Shown here in pieces: positions 55,316-63,469 of a stretch of DNA of 64,000 bases. Position numbers and translations under genes: made by a program. The number at the start of each line of letters is the position of its first letter. Position 1 is the first letter of the stretch. The notes under the pieces were generated by a model, which worked only from the letters and a program-made list of their open reading frames with translations, had not been told where the DNA came from and searched no databases. Source of the DNA: Gammaproteobacteria bacterium (GTDB lineage: Bacteria; Pseudomonadota; Gammaproteobacteria; Steroidobacterales; Steroidobacteraceae); contig PLUE01000069.1 in NCBI GenBank assembly GCA_003164785.1, positions 1 to 64,000 of the forward strand, in the 5' to 3' direction.

Positions 55316-56079
55316 GGTCGTACCTCGATGCCGTCGGCGCGCAGGCGCTGCTTCAAACCCGGGATCGCGATGTCGCCCGAGTGGAACACACTCGCGGCAA
55401 GTGCAGCGTCCACCTCGGCCTCCTGAAACACCCGGGCGAAGTGCTCGGCCGCGCCGGCGCCTCCCGATGCCACCAGGGGCACGCGGCACACCGCGCGAAC
55501 GGCGCGCAACTGGGCGATGTCGTAACCGTGACGCACGCCGTCGCTGGCCATGCAGTTGAGCACGATCTCGCCCGCACCACGCCGCTGGGCTTCGACCACC
55601 CATTCGAGGGTATCGCGCGCCGCATCACGCGTGCGGTGGACGTCGCCCGTGAACTGCTGCACGCGATAACCGTCGCCGACGGTCTGGCTGTCGATGCCGA
55701 CGACGACACACTGCGCGCCGAAGCGCTCGCTCAGCGCGTCGATCAAGTCAGGCTCGGTCAGCGCCGGCGAGTTGATGGAGATTTTCTCCGCGCCCGAGGC
55801 CAGCACTTCTTCCGCGTCGACGACGGATCGGATCCCGCCCGCCACGCAGAACGGGATGTCCAGGATGCGGGCGACCCGCGTGACCCAGGAGCGATCCACC
55901 GAGCGGCCTTCGGGACTCGCGGAGATGTCGTAGAACACCAATTCATCGGCGCCCTCGTCACGATAGCGGGCGGCGAGATCCAGGATGTCGCCGACGACCT
56001 TGTGATCCCGGAAGCGGACGCCCTTGACGACCTGGCCGTCACGCACGTCCAGGCAAGGGATTATGCGTTTGGCAAGAAT
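55312..56079 (-). CDS. hisF: Imidazole glycerol phosphate synthase cyclase subunit, apparently with an AUU start
   Basis: A 255-residue TIM-barrel enzyme that, with HisH, turns PRFAR and ammonia into imidazole glycerol phosphate and AICAR. The catalytic Asp residues lie in PCLDVRDGQVVKGVRF and VVVGIDSQTVGDGY; the phosphate loops are VAGGIRSV and VASGGAGAAEHF. The family starts MLAKRIIPCLDV, but here the first codon in that position is ATT (56079-56077), giving xLAKRIIPCLDV. There is no ATG, GTG or TTG in frame near it; the next upstream would lie well inside hisA. GGAG stands eight bases before the ATT, so AUU initiation is the simplest reading. It overlaps hisA by 19 bases. Confidence 0.93.
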   Translation of the reverse strand: MLAKRIIPCLDVRDGQVVKGVRFRDHKVVGDILDLAARYRDEGADELVFYDISASPEGRSVDRSWVTRVARILDIPFCVAGGIRSVVDAEEVLASGAEKISINSPALTEPDLIDALSERFGAQCVVVGIDSQTVGDGYRVQQFTGDVHRTRDAARDTLEWVVEAQRRGAGEIVLNCMASDGVRHGYDIAQLRAVRAVCRVPLVASGGAGAAEHFARVFQEAEVDAALAASVFHSGDIAIPGLKQRLRADGIEVRP

Positions 56080-56801
56080 GGCTGCAACTCCTCGAGTGGA
56101 ATCAGATTCTCCAGCAGCGCCTTGCCGCTGATGGCCGCGCGGGCGCCAACCTGCGCCAGCGCGTGCAAATCGCGCGCATCGCGGATGCCGCCGGACGCCT
56201 GCCATTCGATGGTCGGAAAGCGCTGCACGGCCTCGGCATAGAGATCGACATTGGGTCCGGTCAGCGCGCCGTCGCGGCTCACGTCGGTGCATAGCACATG
56301 CGCAAGACCGAATGCCGCGAAGTTGTCGACGGCGGTCCACAGCGACATCTGGGATTGCTCGCGCCAGCCATGAATGGCGACGCAGGGCGTGCCGGTCGCG
56401 TCGATCCGGACGTCGAAGGCCAGCACCACGCGGTCGGGACCGAAGTCACCCAGCCATTCGCGTACCTGATCGACCTGGGTCACGGCGGCACTGCCGACCA
56501 CGACCCGCGCCACACCCAGACCCAGCATCTGGGTCAGCGCGGCGCCGTCGCGCAGACCGCCCCCCACCTGGAGGTTCATGGACTTCTGCGCGGCAAGGTC
56601 GGCGATGATGGCGCGGTTGGTGCCGCTGCCGTCGCGCGCACCGTCCAAATCGACGACATGCAGCCAGTCGGCGCCAAACCCGCGGTACCGCGCGAGCAGT
56701 TCGCGCGGCTCGGCGCTGTAGCGCGTTTCGGCGTCGAAATCGCCGCGCAACAGGCGCACGGTCCGGCCGGATTTCAAATCGATGGCGGGTATCAAGCGCA
56801 T
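56061..56801 (-). CDS. hisA: Phosphoribosylformimino-5-aminoimidazole carboxamide ribotide isomerase
   Basis: A 246-residue TIM-barrel isomerase that opens the ribose of ProFAR to give PRFAR. Catalytic Asp residues are in RLIPAIDLKSGRTVRLLRGDF and VVLAFDVRIDA; QVGGGLRDGAALTQML and EWQASGGIRDARDLHAL are the phosphate-binding loops. It starts one base after hisH ends and its tail overlaps the start of hisF, as is common in proteobacterial his operons. Length is normal. Confidence 0.96.
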   Translation of the reverse strand: MRLIPAIDLKSGRTVRLLRGDFDAETRYSAEPRELLARYRGFGADWLHVVDLDGARDGSGTNRAIIADLAAQKSMNLQVGGGLRDGAALTQMLGLGVARVVVGSAAVTQVDQVREWLGDFGPDRVVLAFDVRIDATGTPCVAIHGWREQSQMSLWTAVDNFAAFGLAHVLCTDVSRDGALTGPNVDLYAEAVQRFPTIEWQASGGIRDARDLHALAQVGARAAISGKALLENLIPLEELQPFLPNA

Positions 56802-56802
56802 G

Positions 56803-57405
56803 TCAGTGGATCGCCAAAAAGTTCTTCAAGATGCGGGCGCCCACGGCGGCGGAGCGCTCCGGGTGAAACTGCGCCCCATAGAAATTCCGCCATTCCACGC
56901 AGGCGCTGAACGGTGTGCCGTAGTCGGTACTGGCGACCGTGGCGCTGCTGACCGGCAGGGCGTAGCTGTGAACGAAATACGCGTAGTCCTCGGACCCGAG
57001 GCCGGTCATGAGTGCCGATGGGCGCGTCACGTCCAATGTGTTCCAACCGATGTGCGGGACCGGCCGTCCCGGCGCGTCGCTGAAACGGATGGCCCGGCCT
57101 GGAATGATTCCCAAGCAGTCGGTCGCGCCTTCATCCGAGGCCTCGAACAGCAACTGCATGCCGAGGCAGATGCCCAGGACCGGTTGGCGCAGGGCCGGGA
57201 TCAGTTCGTTCAAGCCGTCGCGCCGTAGCCGCATCATGGCATCGGCGGCCGCGCCCACGCCCGGCAGGATCACGTGGCTGGCCGCACGAATCCGCTCCGG
57301 ATGCGCCGACAGGACCGCCAGCACGCCGAGTCGCTCCAAGGCGAATTGCAGCGATGCGATGTTGGCGCCGCCGTTGGCCACCACGACGACATCGGGTGCA
57401 CTCAC
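56803..57405 (-). CDS. hisH: Imidazole glycerol phosphate synthase glutaminase subunit
   Basis: A 200-residue class I glutamine amidotransferase that provides ammonia to HisF. The nucleophile Cys is in VLGICLGMQLLFE, and the His/Glu pair in FYGAQFHPERSAAVG. The N-terminal VVVVANGGANIASLQFALERLG and HVILPGVGAAADAM loop are typical. The protein starts with GTG at 57405, which overlaps the hisB stop by four bases (GTGA). It ends one base before hisA. Confidence 0.95.
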   Translation of the reverse strand: MSAPDVVVVANGGANIASLQFALERLGVLAVLSAHPERIRAASHVILPGVGAAADAMMRLRRDGLNELIPALRQPVLGICLGMQLLFEASDEGATDCLGIIPGRAIRFSDAPGRPVPHIGWNTLDVTRPSALMTGLGSEDYAYFVHSYALPVSSATVASTDYGTPFSACVEWRNFYGAQFHPERSAAVGARILKNFLAIH

Positions 57406-58481
57406 AGCGTGCCCTTGGTGCTCGGCAGTTCGGTGCCTTCCAGCCGGATCGCCTGGCGCAGGCTGCGGCCGACGCCCTTGAAGCAGGACTCGATCATGTG
57501 GTGGGTATTCTCGCCGCGCACGGTGACGTGCAACGCCGCACCCAGGGTCTCGGCGAAGGAACGGAAGAAGTGCGACACCAGTTCCGTCGGCAGGTCGCCG
57601 ACGCGTTCGCGGTTGAAACGACCTTCCCAGACGAAGTAGGGCCGGCCCGAGATGTCCAATGCCACCTGGGCCTCGGCTTCGTCCATGGCAAGCAGGAAGC
57701 CATAGCGGCCGATGCCGCGCTTGTCGCCGAGGGCCTGTCGCAGCGCAGAGCCCAGCGCCAGCGCGCAGTCCTCGATGGTGTGGTGCTCGTCGATGTGCAG
57801 ATCGCCCTTGCAGGTCAGGGTCAGGGCAAAGCCGCCGTGTTTGGCAACCTGCTCGAGCATGTGATCGAAGAATCCCAGGCCGGTGCTCACGCTGGTCGGG
57901 CCTTCGCGCGAGAGGTCGAGATCGACGACGACCTCGGTTTCCTTGGTGGTGCGCACGACATGCGCGCGGCGGCTCGCTCCCAGGATGCGCTGCACGATGG
58001 CGGGCCAGCTCTCCTGCGGAGTTCCGTCCACGCGGACCCGAATGCCCTGCACGCCGAGATTGTCGGCGAACTGCAGGTCCGTGTCGCGGTCGCCGATCAT
58101 GTAGCTATGCGCCAGGTCGATGGTGTCGGCCGCGAGGTACTCGCGCACCATGCCGAGGTTCGGCTTGCGGCAGTCGCAGCCTTCGCGCAGAAAGTGCGGG
58201 CAGACGCAGATGGCCTCGAACTCGATGCCCTGCGAGGTGAACAGCTCGAGAATGAACCGATGCGTCCGATCGAAATTTTCCATCGGGAAGGTGGGCGTGC
58301 CGAGCCCGTCCTGGTTGGTGACCATCACGAACACGAAGCCCGCGCGCTGCAACTCGAGCAATGCCGGGATCACGTGCGGCAACAGCTTGATCTTCTCCAG
58401 GGAATCGATCTGTTCGTCGGCAGTCTCCTCGTTGAGCGTGCCGTCGCGATCCAGGAACAAGACTCGTTTGCCGCTCATCAA
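57402..58481 (-). CDS. hisB: Bifunctional histidinol-phosphatase / imidazoleglycerol-phosphate dehydratase
   Basis: A 359-residue fusion of steps six and eight. The N-terminal HAD phosphatase has RVLFLDRDGTLNEE with the nucleophile Asp, FVMVTNQDGLG, and a Zn-binding loop CVCPHFLREGCDCRKP. The IGPD domain (from about 165) has FFDHMLEQVAKHGGF, DEHHTIEDCALALGSALRQALGDKRGI and EFVSHFFRSFAETLGAALHV-type metal-binding His motifs (here THHMIES at the end). The fusion is the enterobacterial/xanthomonad type. It overlaps hisC and hisH by four bases each. Confidence 0.96.
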   Translation of the reverse strand: MMSGKRVLFLDRDGTLNEETADEQIDSLEKIKLLPHVIPALLELQRAGFVFVMVTNQDGLGTPTFPMENFDRTHRFILELFTSQGIEFEAICVCPHFLREGCDCRKPNLGMVREYLAADTIDLAHSYMIGDRDTDLQFADNLGVQGIRVRVDGTPQESWPAIVQRILGASRRAHVVRTTKETEVVVDLDLSREGPTSVSTGLGFFDHMLEQVAKHGGFALTLTCKGDLHIDEHHTIEDCALALGSALRQALGDKRGIGRYGFLLAMDEAEAQVALDISGRPYFVWEGRFNRERVGDLPTELVSHFFRSFAETLGAALHVTVRGENTHHMIESCFKGVGRSLRQAIRLEGTELPSTKGTL

Positions 58482-59545
58482 GCTGTCTCCAGGCTGTCGA
58501 TCAGGGCATCGTTCTGCGCGCGCGTGCCCACCGATATGCGCAGCGAGTTGGGGAGTGTCGGATAGCCGCGCAGGTCGCGCACGATGAATCCGCCGGCCAT
58601 GGTGTTGCGCATGAAGCGCCCGGCATCGTGGCTGTCGATCATCAAAAAGTTGGTGTCGCTCGGCCAGACTCGCTCGACCAGCGGCGATGCGGCCAGCCGG
58701 CCGCGCAGGTACTCGCGCTCGGTCATCAAATCCGCCACCCGTACCTGGGATGCCGCGACGGCCTCAGGGGTCAGTGCTCGCAGGGCGGCTTCGACGGTCG
58801 GCTGGGCGAGCGAGTAGGGTGGCACGATGCGCTTCGCGAGTTGAATCATGTCCGGGTGCGCGATCAACGCCCCGATCCGCGCGCCGGCCAGGGCATGAGC
58901 CTTCGACAGGGTGCGCAGGATCGCCAGCGTGGAGAATCGCTCGAGCCACGGTGTCAAGCTGGGCAGACGCGACCATTCGATGTAGGCCTCGTCGAGCACG
59001 ACGATGGCCTTGCCGTCGAGCGCCGTGCAGATGGCGTCGAGGGCATCGGTGTCCAGCGAATTCGCGGTGGGGTTGTTCGGTGAACAGAGGTACACCAACT
59101 TGATATTGGGGCGCCAGGCCGCGATCAGGCGCTCGGGGTCCACGCTCCACGATCGCTCGCGATCGAGAGGCATCTCCACGACGTCGGCACCCTGGATGCG
59201 CGCGGCCACTTGATACATGCCAAAGGTCGGCGTGCATTGGAGAATCGCATCCCTGCCTTCGCGCAGATAGAGGCGCGACAGCAGGTCGATGGCTTCGTCG
59301 CTGCCGCGCGCGGCCAGCAGGTGGCTCGTCGGCACGCCGTATAGTGCGGCCAGACGCGAGACCAAGGCTTCCGGCTGGGGCTCGGGATACCGATTGAGCC
59401 CGGCATCCGTGGTGTCGCCCTCGGGCCGCCACGGCGCTTCGTTGGCGTGCAACCGCGTCAGCGTCGGCAGCCACGCCGCGTGCGCGTACGGCTTGAGGGT
59501 GAGGAGTTCCGGCCGCGCGAGCGACAGCAGGGGGCTCGTGCTCAT
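58478..59545 (-). CDS. hisC: Histidinol-phosphate aminotransferase
   Basis: A 355-residue fold-type I PLP enzyme. The substrate-binding start ARPELLTLKPYAH, the LHANEAPWRPEGD and NRYPEPQPEALVSRLAALYGV segments, YLCSPNNPTAN, VVLDEAYIEWS and the PLP-Lys motif LRTLSKAHALAGARIGAL are all present. It transfers the amino group from glutamate to imidazole acetol phosphate. Start ATG at 59545 overlaps the hisD stop by four bases, and its stop overlaps hisB by four, so the operon is translated as a tight unit. Confidence 0.95.
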   Translation of the reverse strand: MSTSPLLSLARPELLTLKPYAHAAWLPTLTRLHANEAPWRPEGDTTDAGLNRYPEPQPEALVSRLAALYGVPTSHLLAARGSDEAIDLLSRLYLREGRDAILQCTPTFGMYQVAARIQGADVVEMPLDRERSWSVDPERLIAAWRPNIKLVYLCSPNNPTANSLDTDALDAICTALDGKAIVVLDEAYIEWSRLPSLTPWLERFSTLAILRTLSKAHALAGARIGALIAHPDMIQLAKRIVPPYSLAQPTVEAALRALTPEAVAASQVRVADLMTEREYLRGRLAASPLVERVWPSDTNFLMIDSHDAGRFMRNTMAGGFIVRDLRGYPTLPNSLRISVGTRAQNDALIDSLETA

Positions 59546-60855
59546 GAGTTCACGCCTGCGCGCAGTGCGTCCAATCGAATCGTCACGGCGGCCGCATGCG
59601 CATCGAGACCTTCGAGCGCCGCCAACACCTGGGCCGTGGGGCCCAGGCCCTGCAGGCCCGCCGGGGATATTTCCTGCACGGTGATCGTTTTTTGAAAGTC
59701 CTCCAGAGACAGACCGCTATAGGCTTTGGCGAAGCCATAGGTCGGCAGCGTATGGTTGGGCCCGCTACAGTAATCCCCCATGGACTCCGGTGACCAGCTG
59801 CCCAGAAACACCGCGCCGGCCGCCGTGACATGGCCCAGCCAGCGGCGCGCGTCGCGGATCTCCAGGATCAGATGTTCCGGAGCGTAGTCATTGACCACGT
59901 CGAATGCCGTCTCCAGCGTGTCGACGATGAGCAGCCGGATATTGGCCACGGACTCACGCAGGATGTCGGCGCGCGACAGGACGCGCATTTGCAATTCGAT
60001 CTGCGTGGCGACGCCCTGCGCCAGCGCGGCCGACGTGGTGACGAGCAGGGCCTGAGCGTCGGGACTGTGCTCGGCTTGGGCAAGAAGGTCCGCGGCGACG
60101 AAGTCGGCGCGGGCGCCATCGTCGGCGACGACCATGACTTCGGAGACGCCGGCCGGCAGATCCGCGGCGGCGCCGGCGGCATCGTTGGCGACCAGGAGCT
60201 TGGCGGCCGTCACCCAGGCATTTCCCGGCCCGAACAGCTTGTCGCATTTCGGGATGGAGGCCGTGCCGTAGGCCATGGCGGCGATGGCCTGGGCACCGCC
60301 CACCTTGAAAATGCGCTTCACGCCGGCCTTGCGTGCGGCCACCAACACGGCGGGATCGGCCGCGCCGCCGTGGGTGGGCGCGGTGCACATGATGCGCACG
60401 GGGCAGGCGGCAATGGCCGCCGGCACCGCGAGCATGATGGCGGTCGAGGGGAGCGGCGCCGATCCCGCCGGCACGTACAGACCGACGGCACGCACCGGCA
60501 CGCTGATTCGCTCGCACAGCACGCCCGGGGCGGTCTCGACGCGCACCGGCGGCGTAACCTGTGCGGCGTGGAAGGCATGCACGGTCGAGATCGCGGTCTC
60601 GATCGCCGTGTGCTGCACGGGGGTGAGGGCGCGTTCGGCCGCCGCGAATTCCGTCGGCGTGACCTCCAGCGCGCCGAGGCGCACGCCATCGAAGCGTTCC
60701 GTGAGCTCGAGCAAGGCGGCGTCGCCGTCGCGGCGCACCTGGTCGATGATGGCCTGGGCGGCCGCGACCGTGCCGGCTACGTCGCGCTGCGCGGGGCGTT
60801 GCAGTGCGGTGAAGCGCCCGGCCGCCGACAGCGATGTCCAATCGAGAATACGCAT
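59542..60855 (-). CDS. hisD: Histidinol dehydrogenase
   Basis: A 437-residue Zn-dependent NAD enzyme that makes histidine from histidinol in two oxidations. Family motifs are VRAVGLYVPAGSAPLPSTAIMLAVPAAIAACP, KVGGAQAIAAMAYGTASIPKCDKLFGPGNAWVTAAKLLV, DLPAGVSEVMVVAD, ADLLAQAEHSPDAQALLVTTS and APEHLILE with GDYCSGPNHTLPTYGFAKAYSGLSLEDF near the end (catalytic Glu/His region). The ATG at 60855 gives MRILDWTSLSAAGR; the much longer open frame reaching 61563 is the shadow of hisG. It starts five bases after hisG. Confidence 0.96.
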   Translation of the reverse strand: MRILDWTSLSAAGRFTALQRPAQRDVAGTVAAAQAIIDQVRRDGDAALLELTERFDGVRLGALEVTPTEFAAAERALTPVQHTAIETAISTVHAFHAAQVTPPVRVETAPGVLCERISVPVRAVGLYVPAGSAPLPSTAIMLAVPAAIAACPVRIMCTAPTHGGAADPAVLVAARKAGVKRIFKVGGAQAIAAMAYGTASIPKCDKLFGPGNAWVTAAKLLVANDAAGAAADLPAGVSEVMVVADDGARADFVAADLLAQAEHSPDAQALLVTTSAALAQGVATQIELQMRVLSRADILRESVANIRLLIVDTLETAFDVVNDYAPEHLILEIRDARRWLGHVTAAGAVFLGSWSPESMGDYCSGPNHTLPTYGFAKAYSGLSLEDFQKTITVQEISPAGLQGLGPTAQVLAALEGLDAHAAAVTIRLDALRAGVNS

Positions 60856-60860
60856 TGAGG

Positions 60861-61748
60861 TCACGCCAACATTTTTTCGACGGGGAGGACCAGCACCGAG
60901 CTGGCGCCCGCACCCTTCAAGTCTTCCAGCAGTTCCCAGAACACGCTCTCGCGGCACACGGCGTGCACCGCGACGCGATCGCCCAATCCCTCCAGCGGGA
61001 TGACGGTCGGTGCCTCGGAACCCGGCAGAATCTTCGCGATGGCCGCGAGCGCGGAACGCGGCGCGTGCAGCATGATGTACTTGCTGCCCTTCACTTGTTC
61101 GACGCCGTCGATGCGCATCAACAAGCGACGCGTCCAATCCTTCTTCTCCTCGGGGATGGGGACGGGCGTGCGGATCAGCACGGCCTGACTTTCCATCACG
61201 GTCTCGACCTGGCGCAAATGATTGGCGGCCAGCGTCGAACCGGTCGAGACGAGGTCGCAGATGACGTCGGCGCGACCGAGCCGGGGCGCAATTTCCACGG
61301 AGCCGGACAGCACCACGACTTCGGCGGTGATCCCGCGCTCGGCCAGGAAGCGCGCGAGAATGTGCGGGTAGGTGGTGGCGATGCGCTTCCCGGCGAGCGA
61401 GGCGGCGCTGCGGTACTCGAAGCCGTCCGGCACGGCGATGCACAGTTTGCAGCGCCCGAAATCGAGCAGCTGGACGTTTTCGAACAGCGGTGTGATGCCG
61501 CGAGCGTGAAATGCCAGGCGTTTCTCTTCGACAACGTTCAGGCCCACGAGTCCGAGATCGCACACGTCCTCCTGCACCAGGTCGGGTATGTCATCGTCGC
61601 GCACGAACAGCACATCGAGCGGCATGTTGTCGCCGTAGCACATGAGCTGGTCCTTGCCGCGGTTGAACTTCAGGCCGCAACGGGACAACAGGTCCAAGGA
61701 GCTGTCCGTCAAGCGACCGCTTTTCTGGATGGCAATTTTCAAACGCAT
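60861..61748 (-). CDS. hisG: ATP phosphoribosyltransferase, long form
   Basis: A 295-residue first enzyme of histidine synthesis. The start is RLKIAIQKSGRLTDSSLDLLSRCGLKFN. The PRPP and ATP sites are covered by VRDDDIPDLVQEDVCDLGLVGLNVVEE and ADVICDLVSTGSTLAANHLRQVETVMESQAVLIR. The C-terminal ACT-like domain (about 220-295) is present, so the enzyme is the long, histidine-feedback-inhibited hexamer and needs no HisZ. It follows the TrpR-like regulator gene after 29 bases and begins the run of overlapping his genes. Confidence 0.96.
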   Translation of the reverse strand: MRLKIAIQKSGRLTDSSLDLLSRCGLKFNRGKDQLMCYGDNMPLDVLFVRDDDIPDLVQEDVCDLGLVGLNVVEEKRLAFHARGITPLFENVQLLDFGRCKLCIAVPDGFEYRSAASLAGKRIATTYPHILARFLAERGITAEVVVLSGSVEIAPRLGRADVICDLVSTGSTLAANHLRQVETVMESQAVLIRTPVPIPEEKKDWTRRLLMRIDGVEQVKGSKYIMLHAPRSALAAIAKILPGSEAPTVIPLEGLGDRVAVHAVCRESVFWELLEDLKGAGASSVLVLPVEKMLA

Positions 61749-61777
61749 GCTGGGGGTCGCTTCTGTGGTGACGGGGT

Positions 61778-62086
61778 TCAAGCGTTCAACTTCAGGCGGT
61801 CGGTGACCGCGCGGTAACCGTTGCCCGTGGTGAGGCAACGGGCGACCCGCCCGATGGTGGTCACGCTCACGCCGGTTTGCTTGTGGATTTCGCGATAGGG
61901 CAGGCCGCGCTCCAGCAATTCGACCACCGCCCACCGGTCCGCCATGGCCTGCAGCTCCGCGGGCGTGCACAGGTCGCGGAAGAAGTTGCGGGATTCCTCG
62001 ACGCTGCGCAGCGCGAGCACGGCCGAGTACAGGGCCCGCTCATGCTGTTGTTCCTGGCGGACGGTGACGGGACGGTTGGTTTTCAT
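61778..62086 (-). CDS. TrpR-like (YerC/YecD family) regulator, first gene of the his operon
   Basis: A 102-residue protein: RALYSAVLALRSVEESRNFFRDLCTPAELQAMADRWAVVELLERGLPYREIHKQTGVSVTTIGRVARCLTTGNGY. This is the Trp-repressor-like helix-turn-helix fold with REIHKQTGVSVTTIGRVARCL as the DNA-binding unit, in the YerC/YecD branch that is found beside his and other amino acid genes. It lies directly upstream of hisG, on the same strand and with a palindrome 32 bases before its start, so autoregulation of the his operon is likely. The co-effector may be histidine or another amino acid. This is inference. Confidence 0.85.
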   Translation of the reverse strand: MKTNRPVTVRQEQQHERALYSAVLALRSVEESRNFFRDLCTPAELQAMADRWAVVELLERGLPYREIHKQTGVSVTTIGRVARCLTTGNGYRAVTDRLKLNA

Positions 62087-62118
62087 GGGCTGCGTGCCGT
62101 GGTGCTATCAGTGTATTA

Positions 62119-62140
62119 ATGCGCTAGTACGTTAGCGCAT
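62119..62140. promoter_or_regulatory. Palindromic operator upstream of the TrpR-like gene and his operon
   Basis: ATGCGCTA (62119-62126) and TAGCGCAT (62133-62140) are perfect inverted arms around a six-base centre GTACGT. The site is 33 bases upstream of the ATG of the regulator gene, where a minus-strand promoter would lie; a TAATAC-like -10 sits just beside it. The natural binder is the TrpR-like protein itself. Confidence 0.6.
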
Positions 62141-62232
62141 TGGAACGAGTTTCGCAAGCACGGCCGCAGTTCCCGGGCGAGCGCTCCCGGAAAGCAACTT
62201 GACGCACGCGGCTCATGAACCTACAATTCTCC

Positions 62233-62362
62233 GATCTATCTAGACCGGCTGAGGGAAAGGCCCTTAGAAGCCGGGGCAACCACCAGGGTTCTCTCGAGAT
62301 CTTTGGAACGGTGCCAACTCCTGCGGCAACGGGCTTCGGTCCGGAACCGTCAGATAGACGGC
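62233..62362 (+). ncRNA. SAM-I (S-box) riboswitch
   Basis: The core reads GGGAAAGGCCC, then GAAGCCGGGGCAACC and, after a variable stem, ACGGTGCCAACTCC, the conserved elements of SAM-I (P2/P3 region, the GGCAACC of J3/4 side, and the GGTGCCAAxTCC of P3). The closing helix P1 is formed by TCTATCT (62235-62241) and AGATAGA (62352-62358), a perfect seven-base match. It lies about 90 bases upstream of metX. When SAM is abundant it should turn the gene off. The expression platform between 62362 and 62450 (terminator or site sequestration) is not resolved; no T-run follows. Confidence 0.85.
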
Positions 62363-62449
62363 GAGTCGAGCGGCGCGTTGCGTTGCTCCCGTCTGAAAGA
62401 GCGCCGCGCTCCCCAGGAGATTCTTCAACCTGCGAGGAGTGTGTTCTAG

Positions 62450-63469
62450 GTGGCGCGAGAGTTATCCGATCAATCCTTCGAGTTTTCCGACGGCGTCCCG
62501 GTCGTTCAGGATTCCGTGCTTCCATTGCCTTTACTTTGGCGCCTGCATCATGGGGATCCTCTCGAGAACCCGCGAGTCGCCTACCGGCTGGTGGGTCCGC
62601 GCGACGCGCCTGTCGTGGCGGTCCTGGGCGGCATCTCGGCGCATCGTCATTTGACGGGGCCGGATGGATGGTGGCCGGCCATGGTGGGGCCGAATCTGGG
62701 CGTGGATACGACGCGCTTCCGGGTTCTCGGCATCGATTACCTGGGCGGACTGGGGGGCAGCTCGACCCCGCATGGCGGCTCGGCGTTTCCGCCCATCAGT
62801 TCCGTCGATCAAGCCGCCGTGCTGGAGCGGGTGGTGCAGCATCTGGGGCTGGGCTCATTGCATGCCATCGTGGGCGCCTCCTACGGCGGCATGGTGGCGT
62901 TGAGCTTTGCCGCACTGCATCCCGAGCACGTGGGCCGCATCGTGATCCTGAGCGCCGCGGACCGGCCTCAGGTGCTGTCGACCGCCTGGCGCAGCGTGCA
63001 GCGTCAGATCGTGCGCGAAGCCATCGCGCGCGGCGATGGTGCGTCGGGTTTGAAGCTCGCGCGTGCCCTGGCCATGGCCACCTATCGCAGCCAGACGGAG
63101 TTCGCCATGCGCTTCGGCGGTCCCGCCGTCCGTGATGCGGAGCGTTTTCGCTTCCCGGTCGAGGGCTATCTGTTTGCGCGCGGCGACGACTATGTGCAGA
63201 AGTATCGCGCCGAGTCGTTCCTGTGCCTGAGCGAGTCCATCGACCTGCACAGCGTCGATCCGGCGGAAGTGCGCACGCCGACCGTGCTGATCGCCGTCCA
63301 TGAGGACCAGTTGGTGCCTTTCAACGACATGCAGTCGCTCGCCGCGCGTCTCGCCGGCCCGAGCCGGCTGATCGAGATCAACTCCATTTTCGGGCACGAC
63401 GCGTTCTTGAAGGAGGCGGCCGTGCTCAATCCCATTCTGAACAATGCCCTCGTGGAGCAGACGATATGA
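62450..63469 (+). CDS. metX: Homoserine O-acyltransferase, MetX type
   Basis: A 339-residue alpha/beta hydrolase-fold enzyme that acylates homoserine with acetyl- or succinyl-CoA, the first step toward methionine. VVAVLGGISAHRHL and the nucleophile segment HAIVGASYGGMVALSFA carry the catalytic Ser; the Asp and His lie in VLIAVHEDQLVPF and IFGHDAFLKE. In xanthomonads this group uses succinyl-CoA, so the acyl donor needs experimental or structural proof. The GTG at 62450 has GAGGAG ten bases before it. It is controlled by the SAM-I riboswitch and overlaps the next gene by four bases (ATGA). Confidence 0.93.
   Translation: MARELSDQSFEFSDGVPVVQDSVLPLPLLWRLHHGDPLENPRVAYRLVGPRDAPVVAVLGGISAHRHLTGPDGWWPAMVGPNLGVDTTRFRVLGIDYLGGLGGSSTPHGGSAFPPISSVDQAAVLERVVQHLGLGSLHAIVGASYGGMVALSFAALHPEHVGRIVILSAADRPQVLSTAWRSVQRQIVREAIARGDGASGLKLARALAMATYRSQTEFAMRFGGPAVRDAERFRFPVEGYLFARGDDYVQKYRAESFLCLSESIDLHSVDPAEVRTPTVLIAVHEDQLVPFNDMQSLAARLAGPSRLIEINSIFGHDAFLKEAAVLNPILNNALVEQTI

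Noticed and set aside
55316..55603. Upstream extension of hisIE
   Set aside because: It is the hisF gene in another frame, Arg/Gly-rich. The TTG start at 55315 fits the family.
60856..61563. Extension of hisD to a 673-residue protein
   Set aside because: The upstream part is hisG read in a wrong frame; family members start at MRILDW near 60855.
62215..63135. A 306-codon plus-strand frame running through the riboswitch and metX
   Set aside because: The first part is structured RNA and the second part is metX in another frame; the protein is Ala/Arg/Gly-rich noise.
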